Assembly (NCBI GenBank): GCA_964586655.1
Contig: CAZPGY010000001.1
Coordinates: forward strand, 124,001 to 188,000
DNA length: 64,000 nt
Origin: JAJYSO01 sp964586655
Lineage (GTDB): Bacteria > Bacteroidota > Bacteroidia > Flavobacteriales > Flavobacteriaceae
Direction of reading: 5' to 3'
Shown: piece by piece, positions 51,323-59,075 of the stretch
Layout: each line of letters begins with the position of its first letter
Numbering within the stretch: the stretch's first letter is position 1
Notes under the pieces: model-generated
What the model saw: the letters and a program-made list of their open reading frames with translations, nothing else
Told to the model about the DNA's origin: nothing
The model's database searches: none
Translations under genes and position numbers: made by a program

Positions 51323-52684
51323 TTAATCGGTATCGTCTTGATATTTTTTATCCATTTTAAAATCTTCCATAAAGTTGATGGTATAATTGCCTTCAACATA
51401 ACGTTTGTCTTCCATTAATTGACGGTGAAACGGAATGCTGGTCTTGATGCCTTCCACGATAAATTCGTCCAAGGCGCGTTTCATTTTGGTGATGGCTTCT
51501 TCGCGGGTTTGCGCAGTAGCGATCAATTTGGCAATCATGGAATCGTAATTTGGCGGGATGATATATCCGGCATATACGTGGGTGTCTATACGCACGCCGT
51601 GACCGCCCGGCAAATGCAGATTGGTAATCTTACCCGGGGAAGGTCTAAAGTTATTATAGGGGTCTTCGGCATTAATTCGGCATTCGATGGCGTGCATTTC
51701 GGGGTAATAGTTTTTTCCGGAAATGGGTTCGCCGGCTGCTACTTTAATTTGCTCTCTAACCAGATCATACTCAATTACCTGCTCTGTAATGGGGTGTTCT
51801 ACCTGTATTCGGGTATTCATCTCCATAAAGTAGAAATTGCGGTCTTGATCGACCAAAAACTCTACGGTTCCTGCGCCTTCATATTGGATGCTTTCGGCTG
51901 CTTTAACAGCGGCTTGCCCCATTTTTTCGCGCAGTTCCTTTGTCATAAACGGAGAAGGGGTCTCCTCGGTCAATTTTTGGTGGCGTCGTTGTACCGAGCA
52001 ATCGCGTTCGGAGAGGTGACAGGCTTTTCCGCGACTGTCGCCCACAATTTGAATTTCGATATGCCGACCATTTTCGATCAGTTTCTCCATATACATGCCG
52101 TCATTTCCAAAGGCTGCTCCTGCTTCTTTTCGGGCACTTTCCCATGCAGCTTCAAGGTCTTCGGATTTATAAACAGCACGCATTCCTTTTCCGCCTCCGC
52201 CGGCAGTAGCTTTCAACAAAACGGGATATCCCATGTCTTCTGCTGTTTTGCGACATTCATCAAAATCGGAGAGGATGCCGTCTGATCCCGGGATACAGGG
52301 TACGCCGGCCGCCATCATCGTGGCACGAGCCGAGGCCTTGTCTCCCATTTTATTAATCATATCGGCAGAAGCGCCAATAAATTTAATGTCGTGTTCGGCG
52401 CAGATTTTGGAAAATTTGGCATTTTCAGAGAGGAAACCATAACCGGGATGGATGGCATCGGCATTGGTAATCTCTGCTGCTGAAATGATGTTGGGGATAT
52501 TCAAATAGGAGTCATTGCTCGGAGCCGGTCCGATGCAAACTGCTTCGTCGGCAAAACGCACGTGAAGGCTGTTTTCATCGGCGGTAGAATAGACTGCAAC
52601 GGTTTGGATATCCATTTCCTTACAGGTGCGAATCACGCGGAGTGCAATTTCTCCCCTATTAGCAATTAATATTTTATTAAACAT
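51323..52684 (-). CDS. accC: Biotin carboxylase subunit of acetyl-CoA carboxylase
   Basis: Carboxylates biotin on AccB using ATP and bicarbonate, the first half of malonyl-CoA synthesis. The 453-residue ATP-grasp protein has FNKILIANRGEIALRVIRTCKEM at the N-terminus, the glycine-rich ATP loop TAGGGGKGMRAV, the EXTEMNTRIQVEHPITEQV active-site region (MEMNTRIQVEHP) and the C-terminal PGGHGVRIDTHVYAG. It is the last gene of the fabH-accB-accC set, 42 bases after accB. Confident. Confidence 0.97.
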   Translation of the reverse strand: MFNKILIANRGEIALRVIRTCKEMDIQTVAVYSTADENSLHVRFADEAVCIGPAPSNDSYLNIPNIISAAEITNADAIHPGYGFLSENAKFSKICAEHDIKFIGASADMINKMGDKASARATMMAAGVPCIPGSDGILSDFDECRKTAEDMGYPVLLKATAGGGGKGMRAVYKSEDLEAAWESARKEAGAAFGNDGMYMEKLIENGRHIEIQIVGDSRGKACHLSERDCSVQRRHQKLTEETPSPFMTKELREKMGQAAVKAAESIQYEGAGTVEFLVDQDRNFYFMEMNTRIQVEHPITEQVIEYDLVREQIKVAAGEPISGKNYYPEMHAIECRINAEDPYNNFRPSPGKITNLHLPGGHGVRIDTHVYAGYIIPPNYDSMIAKLIATAQTREEAITKMKRALDEFIVEGIKTSIPFHRQLMEDKRYVEGNYTINFMEDFKMDKKYQDDTD

Positions 52685-52726
52685 GATATTCTAATCTAAT
52701 TAAACAACAAGGTTAAATCGCAGTAC

Positions 52727-53233
52727 TTATGAAGGATCCACCAAAAACAAGGGCTGATCAAATTCGACCGGAGAAGAGTCATCGACCAGTACTTTAACAA
52801 TTTTACCGCTGACTTCGCTTTCAATTTCATTAAACAGCTTCATGGCTTCAATCACGCAAAGTACTTCTCCTTCTTTGATAGAATCGCCCACTTCCACAAA
52901 AACGGGTTTGTCGGGAGAGGGTTTGCGATAGAAGGTGCCGATAATGGGGGATTTAACGGTGACATATTTGGCATCATCCTCTTCCTTTTTGGTTCCTGCC
53001 GGTGCTTCTTGCGGAGCCGGTGCTTGTTGTTGGGGTTGGGGCTGAGGAGCCATCTGTTGTGGCATGGGTTGTTGCATGCCCATCCCGGGTACTTGTTGTA
53101 CAATGGTGGTCTCCTTTTCTTGACCCGAGCCGGTTTTAATGGTGATTTTAACATCATCCATTTCCAATTTGACTTCACTGGCCCCTGATTTAGCCACAAA
53201 TTTTATCAGGTTTTGAATTTTCTTTAATTCCAT
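52727..53233 (-). CDS. accB: Biotin carboxyl carrier protein of acetyl-CoA carboxylase
   Basis: Carries the biotin arm between AccC and the carboxyltransferase. The 168-residue protein has the N-terminal helix MELKKIQNLIKFVAKSGASE, a Pro/Gln-rich linker (about 45-80), and the lipoyl-like domain with the biotinylated K132 in VIEAMKLFNEIESE. It is between fabH (30 bases) and accC (42 bases) on the same strand. Standard length. Confident. Confidence 0.97.
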   Translation of the reverse strand: MELKKIQNLIKFVAKSGASEVKLEMDDVKITIKTGSGQEKETTIVQQVPGMGMQQPMPQQMAPQPQPQQQAPAPQEAPAGTKKEEDDAKYVTVKSPIIGTFYRKPSPDKPVFVEVGDSIKEGEVLCVIEAMKLFNEIESEVSGKIVKVLVDDSSPVEFDQPLFLVDPS

Positions 53234-53263
53234 AATAGTAAAATATTGAATTGATAATTGCTC

Positions 53264-54259
53264 TTAGGCATTGTATGCCCATTTTAAATAGATTGCCCCC
53301 CAGGTAAATCCGCCTCCAAAAGAGGTGATAATCATATTATCGCCTTTTTTAAATTGATGTTCAAAATCAGCCAATACCAAGGGTAAGGTTCCCGAAGTGG
53401 TATTGCCATATTTTTGAATATTCATCAATACCTTAGACGGGGCTAAATTAAGGCGTTTGGCCGTAGCGTCAATAATTCGCTTATTGGCTTGGTGAGCCAC
53501 CAACCAGTCGATATCGCGGTCAGTTAGCTCGTGCTGTTTCAACAATTTCTCACTGATTCCGGCCATGTGCGACACCGCATATTTAAAAACCGTTCTGCCG
53601 TCTTGTTTGACAAAATGTTGTTTGTTTTTGACCGTTTCTTCACTTGCCGGCAAAAGAGAACCGCCGGCTTCAATCTTAAGGTAATCACGACCTATGCCGT
53701 CACTTCTCATGATTTCGCCTTGCACGCCCAGCCCTTCTTCATTGGGTTCAAACAATGCAGCTCCGGCGCCATCTCCAAAGATAATACAAGTTGCGCGATC
53801 TTCATAATTAATAATGGAAGACATTTTATCGGCACCGATGACCAATACTTTCTTATAACGCCCTGATTCTATATAACTTGAGGCGGTGGAGATGCCATAG
53901 AGAAAGCTTGAACAAGCCGCTTGCAAATCATAGGCAAAAGCATTGGTGGCGCCCAGTTGAGTGGCCGTATAAGCTCCCGTAGCCGCTACCGGCATATCGG
54001 GGGTGGTGGAAGAAAAAATTAGTAAATCAATGGTCTTAGGATCGATATTGTTTTTTTCGATAAGGTCTTCAGCAGCCTTTAAACCTAAGTAGGAAGTCCC
54101 TTTGGAGGGGTCTTTGAGAATTCTTCTTTCTTTAATCCCGGTGCGCGTAGTTATCCATTCGTCGTTGGTGTCCACCATTTCTTCCAACATGGCATTGGAC
54201 AACACATCATCGGGCACATAGGATCCGACAGCGGTAATAGCTGCATTTATTTTGTTCAT
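53264..54259 (-). CDS. fabH: 3-oxoacyl-[ACP] synthase III
   Basis: Condenses acyl-CoA with malonyl-ACP to start fatty-acid synthesis. The 331-residue thiolase-fold enzyme has the catalytic triad C116 (DLQAACSSFLYG), H256 (VAHQANKRI) and N286 (YGNTTSGT). MNKINAAITAVGSYVPDDVLSN and TRTGIKERRIL are usual at the N-terminus. Anteiso/iso acyl-CoA preference, common in this phylum, cannot be read here. It follows the terminator after rpmF and a minus-strand TACTTTTG box (54278-54285), so it may have its own promoter. Confidence 0.97.
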   Translation of the reverse strand: MNKINAAITAVGSYVPDDVLSNAMLEEMVDTNDEWITTRTGIKERRILKDPSKGTSYLGLKAAEDLIEKNNIDPKTIDLLIFSSTTPDMPVAATGAYTATQLGATNAFAYDLQAACSSFLYGISTASSYIESGRYKKVLVIGADKMSSIINYEDRATCIIFGDGAGAALFEPNEEGLGVQGEIMRSDGIGRDYLKIEAGGSLLPASEETVKNKQHFVKQDGRTVFKYAVSHMAGISEKLLKQHELTDRDIDWLVAHQANKRIIDATAKRLNLAPSKVLMNIQKYGNTTSGTLPLVLADFEHQFKKGDNMIITSFGGGFTWGAIYLKWAYNA

Positions 54260-54277
54260 AAAATCAAATTTACTTCA

Positions 54278-54285
54278 CAAAAGTA
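54278..54285 (-). promoter_or_regulatory. Candidate -7 element of fabH
   Basis: TACTTTTG on the minus strand, 18 bases before the fabH start. No TTG at the expected distance. Confidence 0.4.
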
Positions 54286-54426
54286 GGATTTTCAAAACTC
54301 ATTAAAGCTGATTTTTTTGAAAACCTACAAAACAAGTAGGCGCAAATTAATAAGTTTTTGCGGTATAATTGATATTTGGCATATAAAATCTATAAAATGT
54401 AAATTTATAGCTTATTCCGCAAAAGT

Positions 54427-54452
54427 AAAAAACCCTCACTTGGTGTGAAGGC
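54427..54452 (-). terminator. Rho-independent terminator after rpmF
   Basis: Minus strand: CCTTCAC-ACCAA-GTGAGGG, a 7-bp stem, then TTTTTT. It lies between rpmF and fabH. Confidence 0.8.
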
Positions 54453-54474
54453 TTTGGGCATAAAGAGGCCTTAT

Positions 54475-54669
54475 TTATACCTCTTCTTCCACTTCATCTA
54501 TCAAAACGCGGCCGCGGTAATACAACTTACCTTCGTGCCAGTGGGCGCGGTGGCGTTTGTGAATTTCTCCTGTTGTCGGGTCTTTTGACAACTGTGGAGT
54601 TGACGCTTTTTGGTGTGTGCGTCGTTTATCTCTTCTCGTTTTTGAGGTCTTGCGTTTAGGATGTGCCAT
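54475..54669 (-). CDS. rpmF: 50S ribosomal protein L32
   Basis: A 64-residue basic ribosomal protein with the L32 N-terminus MAHPKRKTSKTRRDKRRTH and the conserved GEIHKRHRAHWHEGKLYYRGR. It lacks the zinc-binding cysteines of the C+ form. Eight bases separate it from the DUF177 gene, which overlaps in regulation in many bacteria. Confident. Confidence 0.96.
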   Translation of the reverse strand: MAHPKRKTSKTRRDKRRTHQKASTPQLSKDPTTGEIHKRHRAHWHEGKLYYRGRVLIDEVEEEV

Positions 54670-54677
54670 AACTCAAA

Positions 54678-55211
54678 TTATTTATCGTTTAGTAATTCCT
54701 TTAGTTTATCCCAGCGGGGATCGGTTTTATGCTCGTTTTTAGCGGAGTTTCCGGGTGACAATTCATCTAGTTTATCCAGTATTTTAGAATCCATTGTCCC
54801 ATCGGCAACTCGCGGATGTACCTTTTTATAGGGTACGGCCAAAATCGTTGCTTCGTAAATATATTGTTGAACTTCAAGTTTAAACTGTCCGTGGGGCAAA
54901 ATCAACAACTCATCGTCGTCGTCATTATAGGCCGCCCCGAACTTAACCACCAGCGATAAATTTCCGTCAATGGGCTGGTCATAGGGCTCGTTACTGAGGT
55001 CACAATTGACATTAACGCTTCCCTTTAGGGTGAAAAAGAGCTCTAACATATTGCTTTTTTTCACCATTAATAACTCCACATCAACGGCTACCGCATTGAA
55101 GTTTTCATATTCAAAAAGTGCAAAGAACTCAGGGCCTATGTGATAGTTGAAATAATGTTTCCCTTCCTTTAATCCAACAAACTGAATTTCAAACTCATCA
55201 AAATTCTCCAT
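54678..55211 (-). CDS. DUF177 (YceD-family) protein
   Basis: A 177-residue cytosolic protein of the DUF177/YceD family, linked to 23S rRNA or ribosome assembly in other organisms. The family's conserved strand pattern GSVNVNCDLSNEPYDQPI (with the single Cys) and the acidic DDDDELLILPHGQFKLEVQQYIYEATILAVP are visible. It stands directly before rpmF, the standard arrangement. A TATATTTG -7 box lies at 55234-55241. Function itself is only inferred. Confidence 0.87.
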   Translation of the reverse strand: MENFDEFEIQFVGLKEGKHYFNYHIGPEFFALFEYENFNAVAVDVELLMVKKSNMLELFFTLKGSVNVNCDLSNEPYDQPIDGNLSLVVKFGAAYNDDDDELLILPHGQFKLEVQQYIYEATILAVPYKKVHPRVADGTMDSKILDKLDELSPGNSAKNEHKTDPRWDKLKELLNDK

Positions 55212-55233
55212 TACATCAAAACTTTCAAGCGTG

Positions 55234-55241
55234 CAAATATA
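55234..55241 (-). promoter_or_regulatory. Candidate -7 element for DUF177-rpmF
   Basis: TATATTTG on the minus strand, 22 bases upstream of the DUF177 start. It would separate this pair from pdxA transcription. Confidence 0.45.
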
Positions 55242-55294
55242 TAAAATTTAATGGCTTAAAAACATGGGAATGAAAAAATTCGGTAATCTTTACT

Positions 55295-56332
55295 TTATTT
55301 TTGTGGTTTTAGGGGGTTTGCAGTCAGCTGAGCATATTCTTTTCGGTTTTTATAAATTTTAAGGCTGAGGAAAACCGCTTCCCTAAACGATCGGTGATCG
55401 GCTTCTCCCTTTCCGGCAATTTCATAGGCTGTTCCGTGGTCGGGTGAGGTGCGGATTTTGTTGAGCCCGGCGGTATAATTTACACCATGCCCAAAGGAAA
55501 GGGTCTTAAAAGGAATCAGACCTTGGTCGTGATAGGCCGCAATAACCGCATCGAAATTTTGATGATTTTTGACCCCAAAAAAGCTGTCGGCAGCATAGGG
55601 ACCGTACACATGATGGCCTTGGTCATTCAGCTTTTTGAGGGTGGGCTTGAGCACTTCTTCTTCTTCCTTTCCAATAACCCCTTCATCTCCACTGTGAGGA
55701 TTGATGCCCAAAACGGCTATCTTAGGAAGATCGACTTGAAAATCTTGTTTGAGGCTTTGCTGAATCAGCTTGATTTTTCGCTCAATCAGTTCGGGGGTAA
55801 TATGCTGTGCAATGTCCTTGACCGGCACATGATCGGTCAGCAAACCTACTTTGAGACTTTCTCCCACCATAAACATCAAACTTTCTCCTTTGAGCGCTTT
55901 GGCAAGATAATCGGTATGCCCGGGGAATTGAAAGCGATCAGACTGGATGACGTTTTTATTGATCGGCGCAGTGACCAGCGTGTCTACTGCTCCATTTTTC
56001 AACGCGCCAACCGCAGCTTCTAAGGAATCGAGGGTGAATTTACCCAAATTCTTATCGGCTTTTCCAAAATGGATGTCAGCGCGCTCTTTCCAGGTGTTTA
56101 CCACGTTTATTTTGCCATCTTTGGCTTTTGTGGCCTGGGCTATTCCGTGAAAACTGAGGTCCATTTTGAAATGTTTCTTCAAATAAATCATCAGTCCTTT
56201 GTGTGCAAAAATAACCGGCGTACAAAAATCGAGCATCCGTTCGTCCTCAAAGGTTTTTAGAATGATTTCGCTACCTATTCCGTTCAAATCCCCTATGCTG
56301 ATTCCAACTTTTATTTTCTTTTCTTTCTTCAA
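55295..56332 (-). CDS. pdxA: 4-hydroxythreonine-4-phosphate dehydrogenase
   Basis: NAD-dependent oxidation in the deoxyxylulose-dependent route to pyridoxal phosphate. The 345 residues show KVGISIGDLNGIGSEIILKTF at the N-terminus, the substrate/metal histidines in FPGHTDYLAKAL and AAYHDQGLIPFK, and FGHGVNYTAGLNKIRTSPDHGTAYEIAGKG near the end. The family length is about 330-345. The gene leads the minus-strand block before DUF177. Its upstream -7 box TACTTTTG is at 56505-56512. Confident. Confidence 0.95.
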   Translation of the reverse strand: MKKEKKIKVGISIGDLNGIGSEIILKTFEDERMLDFCTPVIFAHKGLMIYLKKHFKMDLSFHGIAQATKAKDGKINVVNTWKERADIHFGKADKNLGKFTLDSLEAAVGALKNGAVDTLVTAPINKNVIQSDRFQFPGHTDYLAKALKGESLMFMVGESLKVGLLTDHVPVKDIAQHITPELIERKIKLIQQSLKQDFQVDLPKIAVLGINPHSGDEGVIGKEEEEVLKPTLKKLNDQGHHVYGPYAADSFFGVKNHQNFDAVIAAYHDQGLIPFKTLSFGHGVNYTAGLNKIRTSPDHGTAYEIAGKGEADHRSFREAVFLSLKIYKNRKEYAQLTANPLKPQK

Positions 56333-56685
56333 AATCTTCTGTTTATATGAAATGCATTAATTTGTTGTTGCCCCCGGAAAATCTATACGCTTCATGGATT
56401 TAATCGCTGTGACAAGTTTTAAATCCTCCCTTGAATTTGTGGTGGCATCAAAATATTTAATGTAAACTAAAATCAAATGGGTATATTGATTAGTTTTACA
56501 CTTGCAAAAGTACGTAAAATTTATTCGTTGTGAATTGTACCAAAATCACAATGAAAATATTTTTGGATTTTCTGAAAGTAGATCGGTAATTTTGGGGATA
56601 TCCTCTTGTGCTCAGCACCAATGGAGGAGGATTGTGTTATTGAAGGAAACGAATATTCGATTAAAAATTAAAATAAGAATAAAAT
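56333..56685. other. Divergent intergenic region of pdxA and ribE
   Basis: No gene and no FMN riboswitch seen before ribE. A minus-strand promoter -7 box lies at 56505-56512. Confidence 0.5.
56505..56512 (-). promoter_or_regulatory. Candidate -7 element of pdxA
   Basis: TACTTTTG, within AAATTTTACGTACTTTTG (56505-56522), the same 18 bases as at 18412-18429. It lies 172 bases upstream of pdxA; at -33 there is TTC rather than TTG. Confidence 0.5.
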
Positions 56686-57276
56686 ATGTTTACGGGAATC
56701 ATAGAGGAAGTGGGTCGAGTCAAGGCCTTAAATCAAAAAGGCACCAACTTGGAAATTTGTATTTCGGCTCAATTCTCCGGGGAATTGAAAATTGACCAAA
56801 GCGTCTCTCACAATGGAATTTGCCTGACCGTGGAGCAGCAATCTGAACAAGATTATACGGTGACTGCCATTGCAGAAACGCTTCAACGCACCCATTTGTC
56901 ACATTTGAAAGTGGGGGATTCCGTCAATTTGGAACGCGGCATGAAACTGGGCGATCGCTTAGACGGGCACATCGTTCAGGGACATATTGATCAAACTGCG
57001 GTTTGCACCGCTGTGGAAGCGCAAGACGGCAGTCATATTTTTCGCTTCGAATACGATCCACAACAAAAAAACATGAGCATAGAAAAAGGATCCATCACCA
57101 TTAACGGGGTGAGCCTGACAGTGGTAGACAGCGGACTCCATTCTTTTAGTGTGGCAATTATTCCCTATACTTTTCAACACACTACTTTTAAGACCCTGCA
57201 AGAAGGAGAGGTGGTTAATTTGGAGTTTGATGTTATTGGGAAATATGTCAAACGATTGATGGAAATAGGGAGCTAA
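56686..57276 (+). CDS. ribE: Riboflavin synthase, alpha chain
   Basis: Dismutates two lumazine molecules to riboflavin and a pyrimidine. The 196-residue protein has two similar lumazine-binding repeats: MFTGIIEEVGRV and HNGICLTVEQQ in the first, LDGHIVQGHIDQTAVC and ITINGVSLTVVDSG in the second. The C-terminal helix GEVVNLEFDVIGKYVKRLM is typical. No other rib genes adjoin it, and no riboswitch is seen. Confident. Confidence 0.95.
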   Translation: MFTGIIEEVGRVKALNQKGTNLEICISAQFSGELKIDQSVSHNGICLTVEQQSEQDYTVTAIAETLQRTHLSHLKVGDSVNLERGMKLGDRLDGHIVQGHIDQTAVCTAVEAQDGSHIFRFEYDPQQKNMSIEKGSITINGVSLTVVDSGLHSFSVAIIPYTFQHTTFKTLQEGEVVNLEFDVIGKYVKRLMEIGS

Positions 57277-57304
57277 ACCCAATTTATGCGGCAAAAAGAT
57301 CATT

Positions 57305-57338
57305 TTGCAGTCAATAATAGAAAGTTTAAATAAGCTCT
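57305..57338. repeat. Isolated arm of the 30.7-kb palindrome family
   Basis: TTGCAGTCAATAATAGAAAG followed by TTTAAATAAGCTCTAT matches 10446-10480 at nearly all positions. Only one arm is visible here. It is joined directly to the 38-bp repeat. Confidence 0.55.
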
Positions 57339-57375
57339 ATGTTAGCGACCCGCGGGCGCTCTTGGAATTTGGTAT
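57338..57375. repeat. 38-bp degenerate repeat, copy 2
   Basis: Core CGCTCTTGGAAT and TGGTAT end, as at 46650-46687. It directly follows the palindrome arm and precedes the convergent dehydrogenase stop. Confidence 0.5.
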
Positions 57376-57409
57376 TATTTCAGGATTATTCTTGTTCGAA
57401 TCTTTTCAA

Positions 57410-58348
57410 TCAAAATGCAGCTTTTATTTTATCGACAATCGTTTGGGCGAGTTTTCTTTTGCTTTCTACCGTCCAGCCGGCAATATGCGGAGTAAGCAAC
57501 ACGTTTGGACTGTGGATGAGGTATTGAAAAGCGGGCGGCATCTCTTGTGGAGCAGTAAACAAGTTTTCAAAAGATTTTTTTTCGTATTCCAGGACGTCTA
57601 AACCTGCACCGAGGATTTTTCCGGATTGCAAGGCATCGACCAAGTCTTTGGTGACCGTACATTTTCCGCGTGCGGTGGTCAAAAACCAAAAGGGATTTTT
57701 AAAAGCCTCGATAAATTCGGCCTTAATCAGGTTTTTTGAAGTCGGATTTAAAGGGGTGTGCAAGCTGACGACCTCACATTTTTCTTGAAATTCTTTCAGG
57801 GTCACCTGACGAGCATCTGCATTGCCCACATCAGGTTTTAAATCATAGCACAAGACCTCACAATCAAAGCCGCGCAGGGTCTTGGCAAAGGATTTTCCCA
57901 TGTTTCCATATCCGATAATCCCAATTGTTTTGCCTTCAATTTCGAGTCCGCGGTTTGCTTCACGATGCCACAAGCCTTGTCGTACTTCTCGATCTGCTGT
58001 GTTGAGTTTATTAAACAGCGAAAGCAACATCCCCAAGGTTTGTTCTCCTACGGCATTGCGATTGCCCTCGGGCGCATTAAAGAGCTTGACGCCCCTTTTT
58101 TGGGCCTCATCTGTATCTATGTTTTCCAAACCGGCACCAAGTCGGCCGATGAATTTTAACTTTTTTGCGGCCTTAAAAAAAGAGTCGTCTAAGGTAAACC
58201 GACTTCGGATGATTAATCCGTCATACTGCGCTATTTTTTTTTCTATCTCGGTTTTGGAAGATTGGTAATCTTCGTCATTTTGAAAACCATAAGCCTCGAG
58301 TTGTTCGAGCAACAAAGGATGATTCCGATCGACGTGAAGCACTTTCAT
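57410..58348 (-). CDS. D-2-hydroxyacid dehydrogenase, SerA-like
   Basis: NAD-dependent dehydrogenase of the D-isomer family, possibly a phosphoglycerate dehydrogenase for serine synthesis. Of about 312 residues, the NAD motif is TIGIIGYGNMGKSFAKTL, and GRLGAGLENIDTDEAQKRGVKLFNAPEGNRNAVGEQTLGMLLSL and HTPLNPTSKNLI are standard. The C-terminus HIAGWTVESKRKLAQTI carries the catalytic His. I chose ATG 58348 (MKVLHVDRNHP) over 58369. It has no C-terminal ACT domain, so feedback control differs from longer SerA proteins. It converges with ribE. Confidence 0.9.
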   Translation of the reverse strand: MKVLHVDRNHPLLLEQLEAYGFQNDEDYQSSKTEIEKKIAQYDGLIIRSRFTLDDSFFKAAKKLKFIGRLGAGLENIDTDEAQKRGVKLFNAPEGNRNAVGEQTLGMLLSLFNKLNTADREVRQGLWHREANRGLEIEGKTIGIIGYGNMGKSFAKTLRGFDCEVLCYDLKPDVGNADARQVTLKEFQEKCEVVSLHTPLNPTSKNLIKAEFIEAFKNPFWFLTTARGKCTVTKDLVDALQSGKILGAGLDVLEYEKKSFENLFTAPQEMPPAFQYLIHSPNVLLTPHIAGWTVESKRKLAQTIVDKIKAAF

Positions 58349-58550
58349 ACACAATATTTGGGAGGACAAAATTAAGGTTTAAAGTGTCAAATTAGGCGTA
58401 GAATGCAAAACAATTCTTCTTTTTAAGGGTAAAGCAATCAAAAGTATGTAGCGCGAAGAATGCTCTTGCTGTTTTTTAAGGGGCATCGATAGGTCGTGAT
58501 TGTGCTTCCCTTTCCGATTTATATGTGTAAATTAGCCCTTACAAAAACCA

Positions 58551-59075
58551 ATGACCATGGCTGATGCTTATTCCAATCGCGAAATTTCTCTGGCCGAACT
58601 CCCGCGCTATGAAACCATCCGCTATCAACAGATTTCTCTTCAACAACGGACTAAATCTTTGGTAGAGCTCTCCATCCTTTTGGTGGTTTTTATGATGGGA
58701 GGTGGCATTTATTTTTATTTTCTTCCCGCCGATTGGCTGAGTCTCAGCATCACCGGATTTCTGGCCTTACTTTTTGCGATACGTTATATCGATATCGTCC
58801 TAAAACAGGTCTATTATGGATATGCATTGCGAGAGAAAGACGTGGTTTATCGCCGGGGGTATATGGTTAATAAAATTACGGTCATTCCGTTTAACCGCAT
58901 TCAGCATGTGGCCATATCGCGCAGCTTCTTTGATAAATTATTTGGGGTGGCTTCTCTACAAATATTTACCGCCGGAGGTAGTGGCAGCGATATCAATATT
59001 CCGGGCTTATTGCCCGATACTGCTCATTTGTTGCGAGACACCCTATCCCAAAAAATTGCTGCGCATGCCTTCTGA
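58551..59075 (+). CDS. Membrane protein with bacterial PH (bPH2) domain, YdbS-like
   Basis: A 174-residue protein with two membrane helices (about 36-75: LVELSILLVVFMMGGGIYFYFL and LSLSITGFLALLFAI) and a C-terminal bPH2 domain (VIPFNRIQHVAISRSFFDKLFGVASLQIFTAGG, about 110-145) that matches the YdbS/DUF304 family. The domain is structural, with no known ligand. The next gene starts inside its last codons and belongs to the same family, a paired arrangement seen in many bacteria as ydbS-ydbT. Function unknown. Confidence 0.85.
   Translation: MTMADAYSNREISLAELPRYETIRYQQISLQQRTKSLVELSILLVVFMMGGGIYFYFLPADWLSLSITGFLALLFAIRYIDIVLKQVYYGYALREKDVVYRRGYMVNKITVIPFNRIQHVAISRSFFDKLFGVASLQIFTAGGSGSDINIPGLLPDTAHLLRDTLSQKIAAHAF

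Noticed and set aside
51419..52285. Antisense open frame of 288 codons inside accC
   Set aside because: accC is complete and highly conserved; the opposite frame has a Gly/Phe/His-rich composition typical of a shadow.
56333..56685. FMN riboswitch before ribE
   Set aside because: No AGGGGCCG-type or other RFN boxes found.
58816..59064. Longer N-terminus for the YdbT-like protein
   Set aside because: This part reads the first bPH gene in another frame and gives no family likeness; the ATG at 59065 fits better.
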